A stretch of DNA of 64,000 bases from DATATV01 sp035551355 (GTDB lineage: Bacteria > Actinomycetota > Actinomycetes > Mycobacteriales > Pseudonocardiaceae), in the NCBI GenBank assembly GCA_035551355.1, contig DASZNF010000052.1, positions 62,001 through 126,000 on the forward strand. Reading direction: 5' to 3'. The notes under the pieces are model-generated. The model searched no databases. It was given only the letters and a program-made list of their open reading frames with translations, and was not told the origin of the DNA. Below are positions 40,050 through 47,995 of this stretch, one piece after another (within the stretch, counting starts at the first letter, position 1; the number at the start of each line of letters is the position of its first letter). The position numbers and the translations under genes were made by a program.

Positions 40050-41858
40050 TCAACGACGCAGCAGCAACAACGCCGCCGGGGACACCGTGACGACCAGGCC
40101 GGCCAGGATGGCCAGCACCGTGGTCTGCAGGTCCTCGGCCCGCCGCAGCCTGCGCACCACCAGCACCAGCCCGACGATGACCAGCAGCGCCGCCACCAGC
40201 GCGGCGGCCGGCAACACGCCCCACAGCCAGCTGAAGCCCAGCCAGACCCCGGCGCCGCCGATCGCGCCGACGCCGACCTGGCCGACCATCATCAGCCACT
40301 GGCGGGTCGGGGAGAGCGGCTCGCCGGGCTCCTCGTCGTCGTCCTCGTCGTCCAGCGCGCTTGCCCCGCGGCCGCTCCCGCCGTACCGCTCGTCGGGGTC
40401 GTCGTGCTCGTCGTTTTCGGCCTCGTCCCGGCCCGCGGGGGTCAGCCGGTTGCCGATGTCCTGCCGGGTGGCCTCGCGCGGGTAGTCCGACCCGGCGAAG
40501 TCGCGCTCGTACTCGTCCAGATCGTCGTCATCGTCGACGTACGGGCCCGGGTGGGCCTGGGTGCTCTCCGCGGGCACGGGCGGCCCGGACCGGCGCGTCG
40601 GGGGGCCACCGGGGCGGCCTGGCGGCGGACCGGCCGGCCGCAGCGGCGGGCGCTGCCCACCGGGCACCTGCGGCATCTCCTGGGTCAGCGCCTCGGGAGG
40701 CACCCCGCCCAGCCGGGACTGCACCGAGTTGGGCCCACCATCCGGGCCCGGCGGTCTGCCGGTCTGCTGACCCGGCGGCGGACCGGGTTGCTGCGGGCCG
40801 TCCGGGCGGGGCATACCCGGCCGGGAGCCCGGCCCGGCGCCTCGGCCGGGGGGCGGGGCGACCGGGGGCATCGCGGCCTGGGTCGGCGGCAGGTTCGACC
40901 CGCTGGAATTCGGGCCGCCCAGCCGCTGACTGTCATTGGGCCCCAAGCGCTGGCTGTCCAGCCGCTGACTGTCGTTCGGGCCGATCCGCTGGCTGTCGTT
41001 GGGGCCAAGTCGCTGGCTGTCCAGACGCTGCGGATCCAGGCGCTGGCTGTCCCGGGGCGGCGGCTCCTGGCGCGGGCCGGGGCCGTCCGGCCGCAGGCGC
41101 TGGCTGCCCTCCGGACCCGGACCGTCCGGGCGCAGCGCCTGCGGGCGCAAGGTGTCCGGCCGCATCCCGTCCGGCCGCGGGCCGTCGGGGCGGGGCGGAC
41201 CGTCCGGGCGCAGCCGCTGGCTGCCGTCCGGGCCGGGGCCGCCGCCGGGACGCAAGCGCTGGCTGTCCGGCCGTACGTCGTCGGGGCGCAGCCGTTGGCT
41301 GTCCGGGCGGACATCGTCCGGGCGCAGCCGTTGGCTGTCCGGGCGGACATCGTCCGGGCCTGGGCCTTCGGCGCGTGGGTCGAGACCATCCGGGCGGGGC
41401 ATCGCCGACCGGGTGCCCATGCCCGGGCGCACCGGCGGGATCGCCTGCCGAGTCGGCTGACCGCCCGAGGGCGGCATGCCGCCGCGGGCCGGTGGCTGCT
41501 GCTGCGGGCCCGGCGGCTGCTGGCCGGGCGGTTGCTGCTGGGCGGGCCGGGCGGTCGGCGCGGGCCCACGACGCGGCCGCGACACCGGTTCGGTGTACTC
41601 GGTCGGCGCGTGGCTGGCCGCCGCCGCCCGCCGACCCTGCGGCGGCTCGGCGTCGTCGCGCACCGGCAGCAGCTTGCCGCTGTCGGAGAGCACCCGCTCG
41701 ATGATCGTCTGCGGGGCACTGCCCTCGTCGTCGTCATCCTCACGCCGCCGACGACGACGCGGCGCGTTCGCGCCACCGCTCGCCGACCCGCCGCCGTATT
41801 CGGCGAGTAGTTCGGCGACCGTGCGCTGTGGGCGCTCCGCTTCGCTGTCTCGACTCAT
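40050..41858 (-). CDS. Membrane protein with a long SQRL-repeat cytoplasmic region
   Basis: About 602 residues. The N-terminus has a short helical motif (RTVAELLAEYGGG), an Arg block and an acid block. Then come about 300 residues rich in Pro, Gly, Arg and Gln with eleven SQRL/SQRI units (about residues 175-330, in types RPDSQRL and GPNDSQRL), a second acidic block, and three membrane helices at the very C-terminus. Rv0497 in M. tuberculosis is, as I recall, a shorter relative of about 310 residues in the same place. ATG 41858 overlaps the Ppx stop (ATGA). Function unknown; the shared N- and C-termini suggest the middle expanded. Confidence 0.82.
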   Translation of the reverse strand: MSRDSEAERPQRTVAELLAEYGGGSASGGANAPRRRRRREDDDDEGSAPQTIIERVLSDSGKLLPVRDDAEPPQGRRAAAASHAPTEYTEPVSRPRRGPAPTARPAQQQPPGQQPPGPQQQPPARGGMPPSGGQPTRQAIPPVRPGMGTRSAMPRPDGLDPRAEGPGPDDVRPDSQRLRPDDVRPDSQRLRPDDVRPDSQRLRPGGGPGPDGSQRLRPDGPPRPDGPRPDGMRPDTLRPQALRPDGPGPEGSQRLRPDGPGPRQEPPPRDSQRLDPQRLDSQRLGPNDSQRIGPNDSQRLDSQRLGPNDSQRLGGPNSSGSNLPPTQAAMPPVAPPPGRGAGPGSRPGMPRPDGPQQPGPPPGQQTGRPPGPDGGPNSVQSRLGGVPPEALTQEMPQVPGGQRPPLRPAGPPPGRPGGPPTRRSGPPVPAESTQAHPGPYVDDDDDLDEYERDFAGSDYPREATRQDIGNRLTPAGRDEAENDEHDDPDERYGGSGRGASALDDEDDDEEPGEPLSPTRQWLMMVGQVGVGAIGGAGVWLGFSWLWGVLPAAALVAALLVIVGLVLVVRRLRRAEDLQTTVLAILAGLVVTVSPAALLLLRR

Positions 41859-42841
41859 TGACTCCACCGTGCCCCGTGCGGCCCCGTCCGTCCAGTGACC
41901 CCCGGGGGAAAGCTGCCGTCAGTCTGGTCCAAGCGCCGCAGAATCACACCTTCCCGCAGCGCCCAAGGGCAAATCTCCAGCTCATCAAGGTCCAAAACGG
42001 CCATCGTGGCCTCCGCCACCAACGCGCCCGCCACCAACTGGTGCGCCCGGCTCGGGCTGACCCCCTCCAGTCCGGCGATGTCCGCCGCCGACATCCGGGA
42101 GATGAACGCGATCAGCTGTCGCAGTCCGGCCCTGGTCAACGGCCGCCGCACCCGGAGTCCCTGGGAGGAGGGCGCGGCGCCGGTCAGCCGGGCCAGCGAA
42201 CGAAACGTCTTGGAGGTGGCCACCACGCGGTCGGGCGCGCCGTCCTTGCGCACCCGTTTGGCCACCGGGCCCAGTTCCTCGGCCAGCCAGTCCCGCAGCT
42301 GCGCGACCTCGGCCCGGCTGGGCGGGTCGCCGGACAGCTTGGTCCTGGTCAGCCGGCCCGCGCCCAGCGGAAGCGACTCGGCGAGCGAGGGCTCCTCGTC
42401 CCGGCCCAGCGCCAGTTCCAGGGAGCCGCCGCCGATGTCCAGCACCAGCAGCTTGCCCGCCGACCAGCCACACCAGCGGCGTGCGGCCAGGAACGTGTAG
42501 CGGGCCTCGTCCCGACCGGACAGCACCTGCAGGTCCACCCCGGCCTGCTCGCGCACCCGGGTGAGCACCTCGGCCGAGTTGCCGGCCTCGCGCACCGCCG
42601 AGGTGGCGAACGCAAGCAGGTCGTCGCAACCCAGACGGGTGGCCGACTCACTGGCCGCGATCGCCGCCCGGACCAGATCCTGGGCGCCTCGGTCGGACAG
42701 CCGGCCGCTGGCGGTGATCCGCTCGGCCAGCCGCAACACCGTCTTCTCCGAACTCATCGGCGTTGGGTGGGCACCCCGATGCGCGTCCACCACTAGCAGG
42801 TGGACGGTATTGGACCCGACGTCAAGCACCCCGAGGCGCAC
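41855..42841 (-). CDS. ppx: Exopolyphosphatase / guanosine pentaphosphatase (Ppx/GppA)
   Basis: 328 residues, sugar-kinase/actin-fold phosphatase. Phosphate loop 1 is RLGVLDVGSNTVHLLVVD and loop 2 is LLVLDIGGGSLELALG, with the catalytic Glu region in LLAFATSAVREAGNS. It degrades polyphosphate and/or pppGpp. GTG 42841 is chosen: it sits 8 nt after TACCGT and gives VRLGVLDVG, the family's usual N-terminus. A longer frame with an ATG at 42868 exists. Neighbours regX3 and senX3 (phosphate signalling) fit a polyphosphate role. It overlaps the repeat-rich membrane protein gene. Confidence 0.9.
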   Translation of the reverse strand: MRLGVLDVGSNTVHLLVVDAHRGAHPTPMSSEKTVLRLAERITASGRLSDRGAQDLVRAAIAASESATRLGCDDLLAFATSAVREAGNSAEVLTRVREQAGVDLQVLSGRDEARYTFLAARRWCGWSAGKLLVLDIGGGSLELALGRDEEPSLAESLPLGAGRLTRTKLSGDPPSRAEVAQLRDWLAEELGPVAKRVRKDGAPDRVVATSKTFRSLARLTGAAPSSQGLRVRRPLTRAGLRQLIAFISRMSAADIAGLEGVSPSRAHQLVAGALVAEATMAVLDLDELEICPWALREGVILRRLDQTDGSFPPGVTGRTGPHGARWSQ

Positions 42842-42849
42842 GACACCAA

Positions 42850-42855
42850 ACGGTA
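42850..42855 (-). promoter_or_regulatory. -10 box for a leaderless ppx mRNA
   Basis: TACCGT on the minus strand, 8 nt before GTG 42841, inside the 3' end region of regX3's downstream gap. Inferred. Confidence 0.45.
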
Positions 42856-42878
42856 CCGGTCGACACATTCCGCCACGG

Positions 42879-43568
42879 TCAGGACTCGAACTTGTAACCG
42901 AGCCCACGTACCGTCACGAGGTGCCGGGGCGCGGAGGGATCCGGCTCGATCTTCGAGCGCAACCGCTTGACGTGCACGTCCAGGGTCTTGGTGTCGCCGA
43001 CGTAGTCCGCGCCCCATACCCGGTCGATCAACTGTCCCCTGGTCAGCACCCGGCCCACGTTGCGCAGCAGGTACTCCAGCAGGTCGAACTCCTTGAGTGG
43101 CAACGGCACCTCGCCGCCGGACACGGTGACCACGTGCCGTTCCACGTCCATCCGCACCGGCCCGGCGGCCAGCACCTGCGGCTGCAGCTCGGTGTCCGTG
43201 CCCGGTTCCCCGCCGCGGCGTAGCACCGCGCGGATCCGGGCGATCAGCTCCCGGGCCGAGTACGGCTTGGTCACGTAGTCGTCGGCGCCCAGTTCCAGCC
43301 CGACCACCTTGTCGATCTCGCTGTCCCGGGCGGTCACCATGATCACCGGCACGCCGGAGCGGGACCGGATGGCCTTGCACACGTCCGTGCCGCTCATCCC
43401 GGGCAGCATCAGGTCCAGCAGCACGATGTCCGCGCCGTTGCGGTCGAACTCCTGCAGCGCGTCCTGACCGGTCGCCGCGACCGCGGTGGTGAACCCCTCC
43501 TTACGCAGCAGGAAGGCCAGCGGGTCGGCGAAGGACTCCTCGTCCTCGACGATCAACACCCTCGTCAC
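42879..43568 (-). CDS. regX3: Phosphate-responsive response regulator RegX3
   Basis: 229 residues, OmpR/PhoB type. Receiver: EDEESFADPL, phospho-acceptor D52 (IVLLDLMLPGMSG), Thr in VTARDSE and Lys in TKPYSARE. Winged helix: PLKEFDLLEYLLRNVGRVL and TLDVHVKRLRSKIE. GTG 43568 overlaps the senX3 stop (GTGA), so kinase and regulator are made together. In mycobacteria the pair controls phosphate uptake genes and works with polyphosphate. Highly conserved here. Confidence 0.95.
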   Translation of the reverse strand: MTRVLIVEDEESFADPLAFLLRKEGFTTAVAATGQDALQEFDRNGADIVLLDLMLPGMSGTDVCKAIRSRSGVPVIMVTARDSEIDKVVGLELGADDYVTKPYSARELIARIRAVLRRGGEPGTDTELQPQVLAAGPVRMDVERHVVTVSGGEVPLPLKEFDLLEYLLRNVGRVLTRGQLIDRVWGADYVGDTKTLDVHVKRLRSKIEPDPSAPRHLVTVRGLGYKFES

Positions 43569-44812
43569 AGTGTTCCTCCATGATCATTCGTGCCGAAGGC
43601 CTCGCTCGGCTGCCCGGTGCCCGCGCCGGCCGACTGTGCCGCCGACCGGATCGCGGAACTGGTCAGGGCCTGGTGGTCCGACCCCTGGGTCGGGATCGCC
43701 TGCTCGCCGACCAGCGGCAGCCGCAGGGTGAACGTGGAGCCGGTGCCCGGCCTGCTCCACAACCGCACCTCGCCGCCGTGGTTGGCCGCGACGTGCTTGA
43801 CGATGGCCAGTCCGAGCCCGGTGCCGCCGGTGGCCCGGGAGCGGGCCGGATCGACCCGGAAGAACCGCTCGAACACACGCTTCTGGTGCTCGTGGGCGAT
43901 GCCGATGCCCCGGTCGGTGACCGCGATCTCGGCGAACCCCTCGCTCTTGCGCCTGCTCACCGACACCGGACTGGACGCGGGCGAGTAGGCCACCGCGTTG
44001 TCGATCAGATTGGTCAGCGCGGTGATCAGCAGGCTGCGGTCGCCGTCCACCATCAGGCCGCTTGGCTCGTCGGTGGTGATCTGGATGCCGGCCGACTCGG
44101 CGGCCAGCGTGGACCGGCCAAGGGCCTCGGTGACCACCTCGTCCACCTCCACCGGCACGAGTTCGGGCAGCCGCTCGGCGCCCTGCAACCGCGACAGGGC
44201 GATCAGCTCACTGACCAGCGTGCCCAACCGGGTGGCCTCGTGCACGATCTTTCCGGAGAACCGGCGTACCTCGAGCGGGTCGTCCGCGGCGTCCAGCACC
44301 GCCTCGGCCAGCAGGGCCAGCGCGCCGACCGGGGTTTTCAGCTCGTGGCTGACATTGGCCACGAAGTCCCGGCGGGTGGCCTCCAGCCGGACCGCGTCGG
44401 ACTCGTCGTCCGCGTCGACCACGGTGAACACGTCGGCCAGCGGGCGCACCTCGGCCCGCACCGCGGCCGGGCTCCGGCCGTGCGACTCCAGCGGGGACAG
44501 GTCCACCTCGACCGCCTGGCCGGTCTCCCGGACCAGCTCGGCGGCCTTGCGGGCGCGGGCGTCGGCCTGCCGGCCGCGCACCACGCCCAGCTGCACCGCC
44601 CGCGGATTGAACAGCACCACGTCGCCGAACTCGTTGAGCACGGCGACGCCGTTGTGCGCGGAGTCGACCACGCGCTGCATCAGCTGGGCGATGGTCAGAC
44701 CCGATGGTGCGGCCGGGGCGCGTCCCTCGCGGACGCGCCCCAGTGCGAAGCCGACAACCGTACCGACCAGCAGCGCGCCGGCCAGCAGGGCGATCCACCC
44801 CGAAACGGTCAC
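43565..44812 (-). CDS. senX3: Sensor histidine kinase SenX3
   Basis: 415 residues. A short first membrane span (GWIALLAGALLVGTVVGFALG) has no long external loop. A PAS-like domain of about 100 residues follows (LMQRVVDSAHNGVAVLNEFG). The HisKA domain has H156 in VSHELKTPVGALALL, and the HATPase domain has NLIDNAVAYSPAS, DRGIGIAHE and GGTGLGLAIVK. The C-terminal tail is Ser/Gly-rich. GTG 44812 follows TACGAT by 6 nt. The single membrane span plus PAS pattern is the SenX3 type. A GTTCACC element (44918-44924) upstream resembles one half of a Pho box, without its partner. Confidence 0.94.
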   Translation of the reverse strand: MTVSGWIALLAGALLVGTVVGFALGRVREGRAPAAPSGLTIAQLMQRVVDSAHNGVAVLNEFGDVVLFNPRAVQLGVVRGRQADARARKAAELVRETGQAVEVDLSPLESHGRSPAAVRAEVRPLADVFTVVDADDESDAVRLEATRRDFVANVSHELKTPVGALALLAEAVLDAADDPLEVRRFSGKIVHEATRLGTLVSELIALSRLQGAERLPELVPVEVDEVVTEALGRSTLAAESAGIQITTDEPSGLMVDGDRSLLITALTNLIDNAVAYSPASSPVSVSRRKSEGFAEIAVTDRGIGIAHEHQKRVFERFFRVDPARSRATGGTGLGLAIVKHVAANHGGEVRLWSRPGTGSTFTLRLPLVGEQAIPTQGSDHQALTSSAIRSAAQSAGAGTGQPSEAFGTNDHGGTL

Positions 44813-44818
44813 TGGCGC

Positions 44819-44824
44819 ATCGTA
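44819..44824 (-). promoter_or_regulatory. -10 box for a leaderless senX3 mRNA
   Basis: TACGAT on the minus strand, 6 nt before GTG 44812. Inferred. Confidence 0.45.
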
Positions 44825-44944
44825 AGCAGCCCTGGCCCCTGGTCACCTAGCCCAACACGGCCAACCGTGATGCCCCCGACATCTGACAGCGCGAAGTTCT
44901 GCTCGACGTCGACCGTTGTTCACCTGAACGAATGACCGTGTCAG

Positions 44945-45841
44945 TCAGTTCACCTGTTCGAGGGACGCCAGGTCCTCCTCCGTCAGCTTCAGCCCGGCCG
45001 CCGCGATGTTCTGCTCCAGATGCTCGATCGAGGAGGTGCCGGGGATCAGCAGGATGGCCGGTGACCGGTGCAGCAGCCAGGCCAGGCTGATCTGGGCCAC
45101 CGTCGCCCCGTGCCGGGCCGCCACCTCGGCGACGACCGGGTTGTCGATCAGGTTGTGCCCGCCGAGCGGGAAGTACGGGACGTAGCAAACGCCCTGCTCA
45201 GTGGCCAGATCGAGCATGTGGGCATCGCCCCGGTCGGAGATGTTGAACATGTTCTGCACGGACGCCACCGGCGCGATCCGCTGGGCCTCGGCCAGCCGGT
45301 CCGGGGCCACGTTGGAGATGCCGAGGTGCCGGATCAGCCCTTCCTCGCGCAGCGCGGCCAGGGCCTCGAACGCGGGTCCGACGGGCTCGTCGGATGGGCC
45401 GCCGCGACCGCCGACCCGCAGGTTCACCATGTCAAGTCGATCGACGCCGAGGTCGCCCAGATTCGCCTCCACCGCCCGGCGCAACTCGTCCGGGTGAAGG
45501 CCTTCGCGCATCTCGTCCATCGGCCCGGTGATCGCACCCGCCTCGCCATAGAGCGGACCGACCTTGGTGACGATCACCAGCTCTTCCGGATAGGGGTGCA
45601 GGGCCTGGCGAATCAGCTGGTTGGCGGTCATGCCCTCGTGGGCGTAGAAGGCCGCGGTGTCGATGTGGTTCACACCGAGCTCGACCGCGCGGCGCAGCAC
45701 CGCGATCGCCTGTTCGGGGTCCGTGTGCGGCCCGAACGGCCAGTTGGGCAGGCGCATGGTGCCAAACCCCATCCGGGTGACAGGCAGGTCGCCGCCGAGT
45801 TGCCAGTAACCGGCCGCGGTGGCCGAGATGTCGGTAGTCAT
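44945..45841 (-). CDS. Aldo/keto reductase family oxidoreductase
   Basis: 298 residues, TIM-barrel NADPH enzyme. The catalytic Asp and Tyr are in NHIDTAAFYAHE and the Lys in IVTKVGPLYG. The place of the family His (LHxP) reads MVNLRVGG, so that residue is Asn, as in some AKR subgroups. Cofactor tail: PGTSSIEHLEQNIAAAGLKLT. ATG 45841 with GAGGTTGAGG upstream. Divergent from a regulator gene 114 bp away, which may control it. Substrate unknown. Confidence 0.88.
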   Translation of the reverse strand: MTTDISATAAGYWQLGGDLPVTRMGFGTMRLPNWPFGPHTDPEQAIAVLRRAVELGVNHIDTAAFYAHEGMTANQLIRQALHPYPEELVIVTKVGPLYGEAGAITGPMDEMREGLHPDELRRAVEANLGDLGVDRLDMVNLRVGGRGGPSDEPVGPAFEALAALREEGLIRHLGISNVAPDRLAEAQRIAPVASVQNMFNISDRGDAHMLDLATEQGVCYVPYFPLGGHNLIDNPVVAEVAARHGATVAQISLAWLLHRSPAILLIPGTSSIEHLEQNIAAAGLKLTEEDLASLEQVN

Positions 45842-45955
45842 GCCTCAACCTCACCCATCTCCGCCCGGCAGCGCACCTCGGTGGCAACAAACTGTCAAAG
45901 CTGGGCCAACTCCAGGTTGACCAGGCATCTCGCCCGCCGGGACACTGGAGTAACG

Positions 45956-46642
45956 ATGAGTACGACGATTTCCGGCGTGCCGATGAGCATCGACCGGGTC
46001 TTCACGGTGCACGGGGACGACGAGCTGTGGGCCCGGGCCGGACACCTGTTCGATCCGCACGAGGAGTTCGTGTGCGCGGCCAGTGACATGAGCACCTGGG
46101 CCCGGACCAGCAACCGCAGCCGGGTGCGCCTGGCCCACGAGCGGCTGGGCAACGGGCTGACCATCCGGAAGCTGTACACGCCCACCGTGCTCAACCGGCC
46201 GGAGGACGGCAAGCAGCTGGCCGAGATAAGCCGCAACGGCGTGCGCATCCGGATCTACCCGGGCGTGCTGGGCCACGAGGCGATCATCATCGACCGCAAG
46301 GTGGCCATCCTGGCCGGTCCGCCGGTGGCCGGGGTGCGCAGCTACAGCGTGGTGGACGCGCCCGAGGTGGTGGCCGCGCTGCGGGCGCTGTTCCAGGCCG
46401 CCTGGGAGTCCGCGGCCGACCTCGACACGGTGCTGGCCGACATGCCGCCCGTGGTCGACGAGGAGGGCCTGTCGATCCTGCGGATGCTGGCCGCCGGGCG
46501 CAAGGACGAGTCCGCCGCGCGCACCCTGCGCATGTCGGTGCGGACCTACCGCAGGCGGGTGGCCGAGCTGATGGTGGTGCTGGGCGCCGACTCCCGGTTC
46601 CAGGCCGGCGTGCGCGCGAAAGCCCTTGGCCTGCCGGTGTAA
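45956..46642 (+). CDS. Transcriptional regulator with a PLD-like sensor part and LuxR-type HTH
   Basis: 228 residues. The first 150 or so (FDPHEEFVCAASDMSTWA, GVRIRIYPGVLGHEAIIIDR) resemble the TrmB/phospholipase-D-like sensor of actinobacterial regulators. The C-terminus is a LuxR-like helix-turn-helix (ILRMLAAGRKDESAARTLRM, SVRTYRRRVAELMVVLGADS) with the typical RFQAG end. The ATG at 45956 follows TGGAG. No receiver domain or membrane span. The signal is unknown; the divergent aldo/keto reductase gene is the obvious candidate target. Confidence 0.8.
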   Translation: MSTTISGVPMSIDRVFTVHGDDELWARAGHLFDPHEEFVCAASDMSTWARTSNRSRVRLAHERLGNGLTIRKLYTPTVLNRPEDGKQLAEISRNGVRIRIYPGVLGHEAIIIDRKVAILAGPPVAGVRSYSVVDAPEVVAALRALFQAAWESAADLDTVLADMPPVVDEEGLSILRMLAAGRKDESAARTLRMSVRTYRRRVAELMVVLGADSRFQAGVRAKALGLPV

Positions 46643-46786
46643 CACCCGTCGGGCGGCGCCGACGCAGTGTCCGATGAACGAGATCACCCCGGCCGCCGAG
46701 TCATCCGATCCGGACGAACCGATCGCGCCATCACCCGATCCGGACGGATCTGTCGTGCCCGGGTTGCCTGGCGGTCCGCCGCAGGA

Positions 46787-47536
46787 TCAGCGGCCCTGGT
46801 TGGCCACGGCCTTGATGGCGTCCGCGGCGGCGTTCGGGTCCAGGTAGGTGCCGCCCGGGTTGACCGGCTTGAGGTCGGCGTCCAGGTCGTAGCGCAGCGG
46901 GATGCCGGTCGGGATGTTCAGCTTGGCGATCGCGTCGTCGGAGACGCCGTCGAGGTGCTTGACCAGCGCCCGCAGCGAGTTGCCGTGCGCGGCGACCAGC
47001 ACGGTGTGCCCGGCCCGCAGGTCGGGCACGATGGCCGATTCCCAGTAGGGCAGCAGACGGGCCACCACGTCGGCCAGGCACTCGGTGCGCGGCAGGTCGG
47101 CGCCTAGGCCGGCGTATCGGGGGTCGGCGTCCTGGCTGAACTCGCTGCCGAACTCGATGTCCGGCGGCGGCGTGTCGTAGGAGCGGCGCCAGAGCATGAA
47201 CTGCTCCTCGCCGTACTGCTCCAGCGTCTGCTTCTTGTTCTTGCCCTGCAGCGCTCCGTAATGGCGCTCGTTGAGCCGCCAGTCGCGGCGCACCGGGATC
47301 CAGTGCCGGTCGGCCACGTCCAGCGCGAGGTTCGCGGTGGAGATCGCGCGGCGCAGCACCGAGGTGTGCAGGATGTCGGGGAGCAGCCCGGCGTCGCGCA
47401 GCAGTTCGCCGCCGCGGCGGGCCTCGGCCTCGCCCTTGGTCGAGAGGGGGACGTCCACCCATCCGGTGAACAGGTTCTCCGCGTTCCACACGCTCTCGCC
47501 GTGCCGGAGCAGGACCAAAGTTTGTACGCCAGCCAT
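46787..47536 (-). CDS. gpmA: 2,3-bisphosphoglycerate-dependent phosphoglycerate mutase
   Basis: 249 residues, glycolytic mutase. Histidine-phosphatase motif LVLLRHGESVWNAENLFTGW carries the phospho-histidine. Other conserved parts: LTEERHYG-type segment LNERHYGALQGKNKK and the second histidine in VLVAAHGNSLRALVKHL. ATG 47536 gives the usual length; upstream codons in frame are not conserved. The neighbours in M. tuberculosis (gpm1 beside senX3-regX3) are the same. A regulator/AKR pair is inserted here between it and senX3. Confidence 0.95.
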   Translation of the reverse strand: MAGVQTLVLLRHGESVWNAENLFTGWVDVPLSTKGEAEARRGGELLRDAGLLPDILHTSVLRRAISTANLALDVADRHWIPVRRDWRLNERHYGALQGKNKKQTLEQYGEEQFMLWRRSYDTPPPDIEFGSEFSQDADPRYAGLGADLPRTECLADVVARLLPYWESAIVPDLRAGHTVLVAAHGNSLRALVKHLDGVSDDAIAKLNIPTGIPLRYDLDADLKPVNPGGTYLDPNAAADAIKAVANQGR

Positions 47537-47616
47537 GGCCGCAAGCCTGCCAGAAGGCCCCGCGCGGGTGCGCGTGCCACCCGGCGGCCCGTCCCCCGAT
47601 CCGGTCATCAGACGTG

Positions 47617-47655
47617 ACGAACACCACAGGACACTACTTGCAGAACGGTGTTCGT
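47617..47655. promoter_or_regulatory. 9-bp inverted repeat, possible operator upstream of gpmA
   Basis: ACGAACACC (47617-47625) and its exact complement GGTGTTCGT (47647-47655), 21 bp apart, about 80 bp before the gpmA start. Confidence 0.4.
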
Positions 47656-47873
47656 TACCAAAACGTTAGCAAATCAAGGCATATTCACCGGAATGTAGTA
47701 ATTAGCGCCCTTGAGATGTCCTGCGGCTTCTGACAAGTTGACATTGCTCTCGTGGATCGGCTCCCACGCACTCCCCGATCCGGCGAGAGTAGAGCGGTTC
47801 GCCTCCCCGTCGAACCGCACCCGCCAGGGAACCCGGGTCCCCCCACCCAGGTACCGAAAGCGGCGGGAGCTGA

Positions 47874-47924
47874 AGCGGGGCGGCTTGAGTACGCGACTCC
47901 CCCTCCCTCCCAGGCCGCCCCGCT
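47874..47924. terminator. GC-rich hairpin, possible terminator
   Basis: AGCGGGGCGGC (47874-47884) pairs exactly with GCCGCCCCGCT (47914-47924); the 29-nt loop is long. It lies 72 nt beyond the stop of the lipoprotein gene, on its downstream side. Confidence 0.5.
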
Positions 47925-47995
47925 CGCCCCACCTCCACCACTCAGCGCGCAAGACACATCACCGCCGGTGCATCGCCGGCCAGTGCGGTAAGCGC

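Larger units (their letters stand above)
47537..47995. other. 460-bp intergenic region with inverted repeats, no gene
   Basis: Between gpmA and the lipoprotein gene, both on the minus strand. The part from 47610 to 47760 is notably AT-rich. It holds ACGAACACC...GGTGTTCGT (47617-47655) and a longer GC-rich hairpin (47874-47924). A minus-strand frame (47674-47952) lacks codon bias. Probably promoter and terminator sequences. Confidence 0.5.

Noticed and set aside
40870..41360. Repeats looking like a CRISPR array
   Set aside because: Period follows codons (SQRL units of one protein), with no unique spacers and no palindromic repeat.
44918..44954. Pho-box direct repeats before senX3
   Set aside because: Two GTTCACC elements exist, but they are 30 bp apart rather than 11, and the second lies at the end of the neighbouring gene.
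47738..47743. TTGACA as a -35 box
   Set aside because: No -10 lies 16-19 bp downstream on the same strand.
47674..47952. Minus-strand frame of 92 codons ending ANYYIPVNMP
   Set aside because: Third-position GC is near 50%, unlike local genes, and no ribosome site or box precedes it; treated as intergenic.
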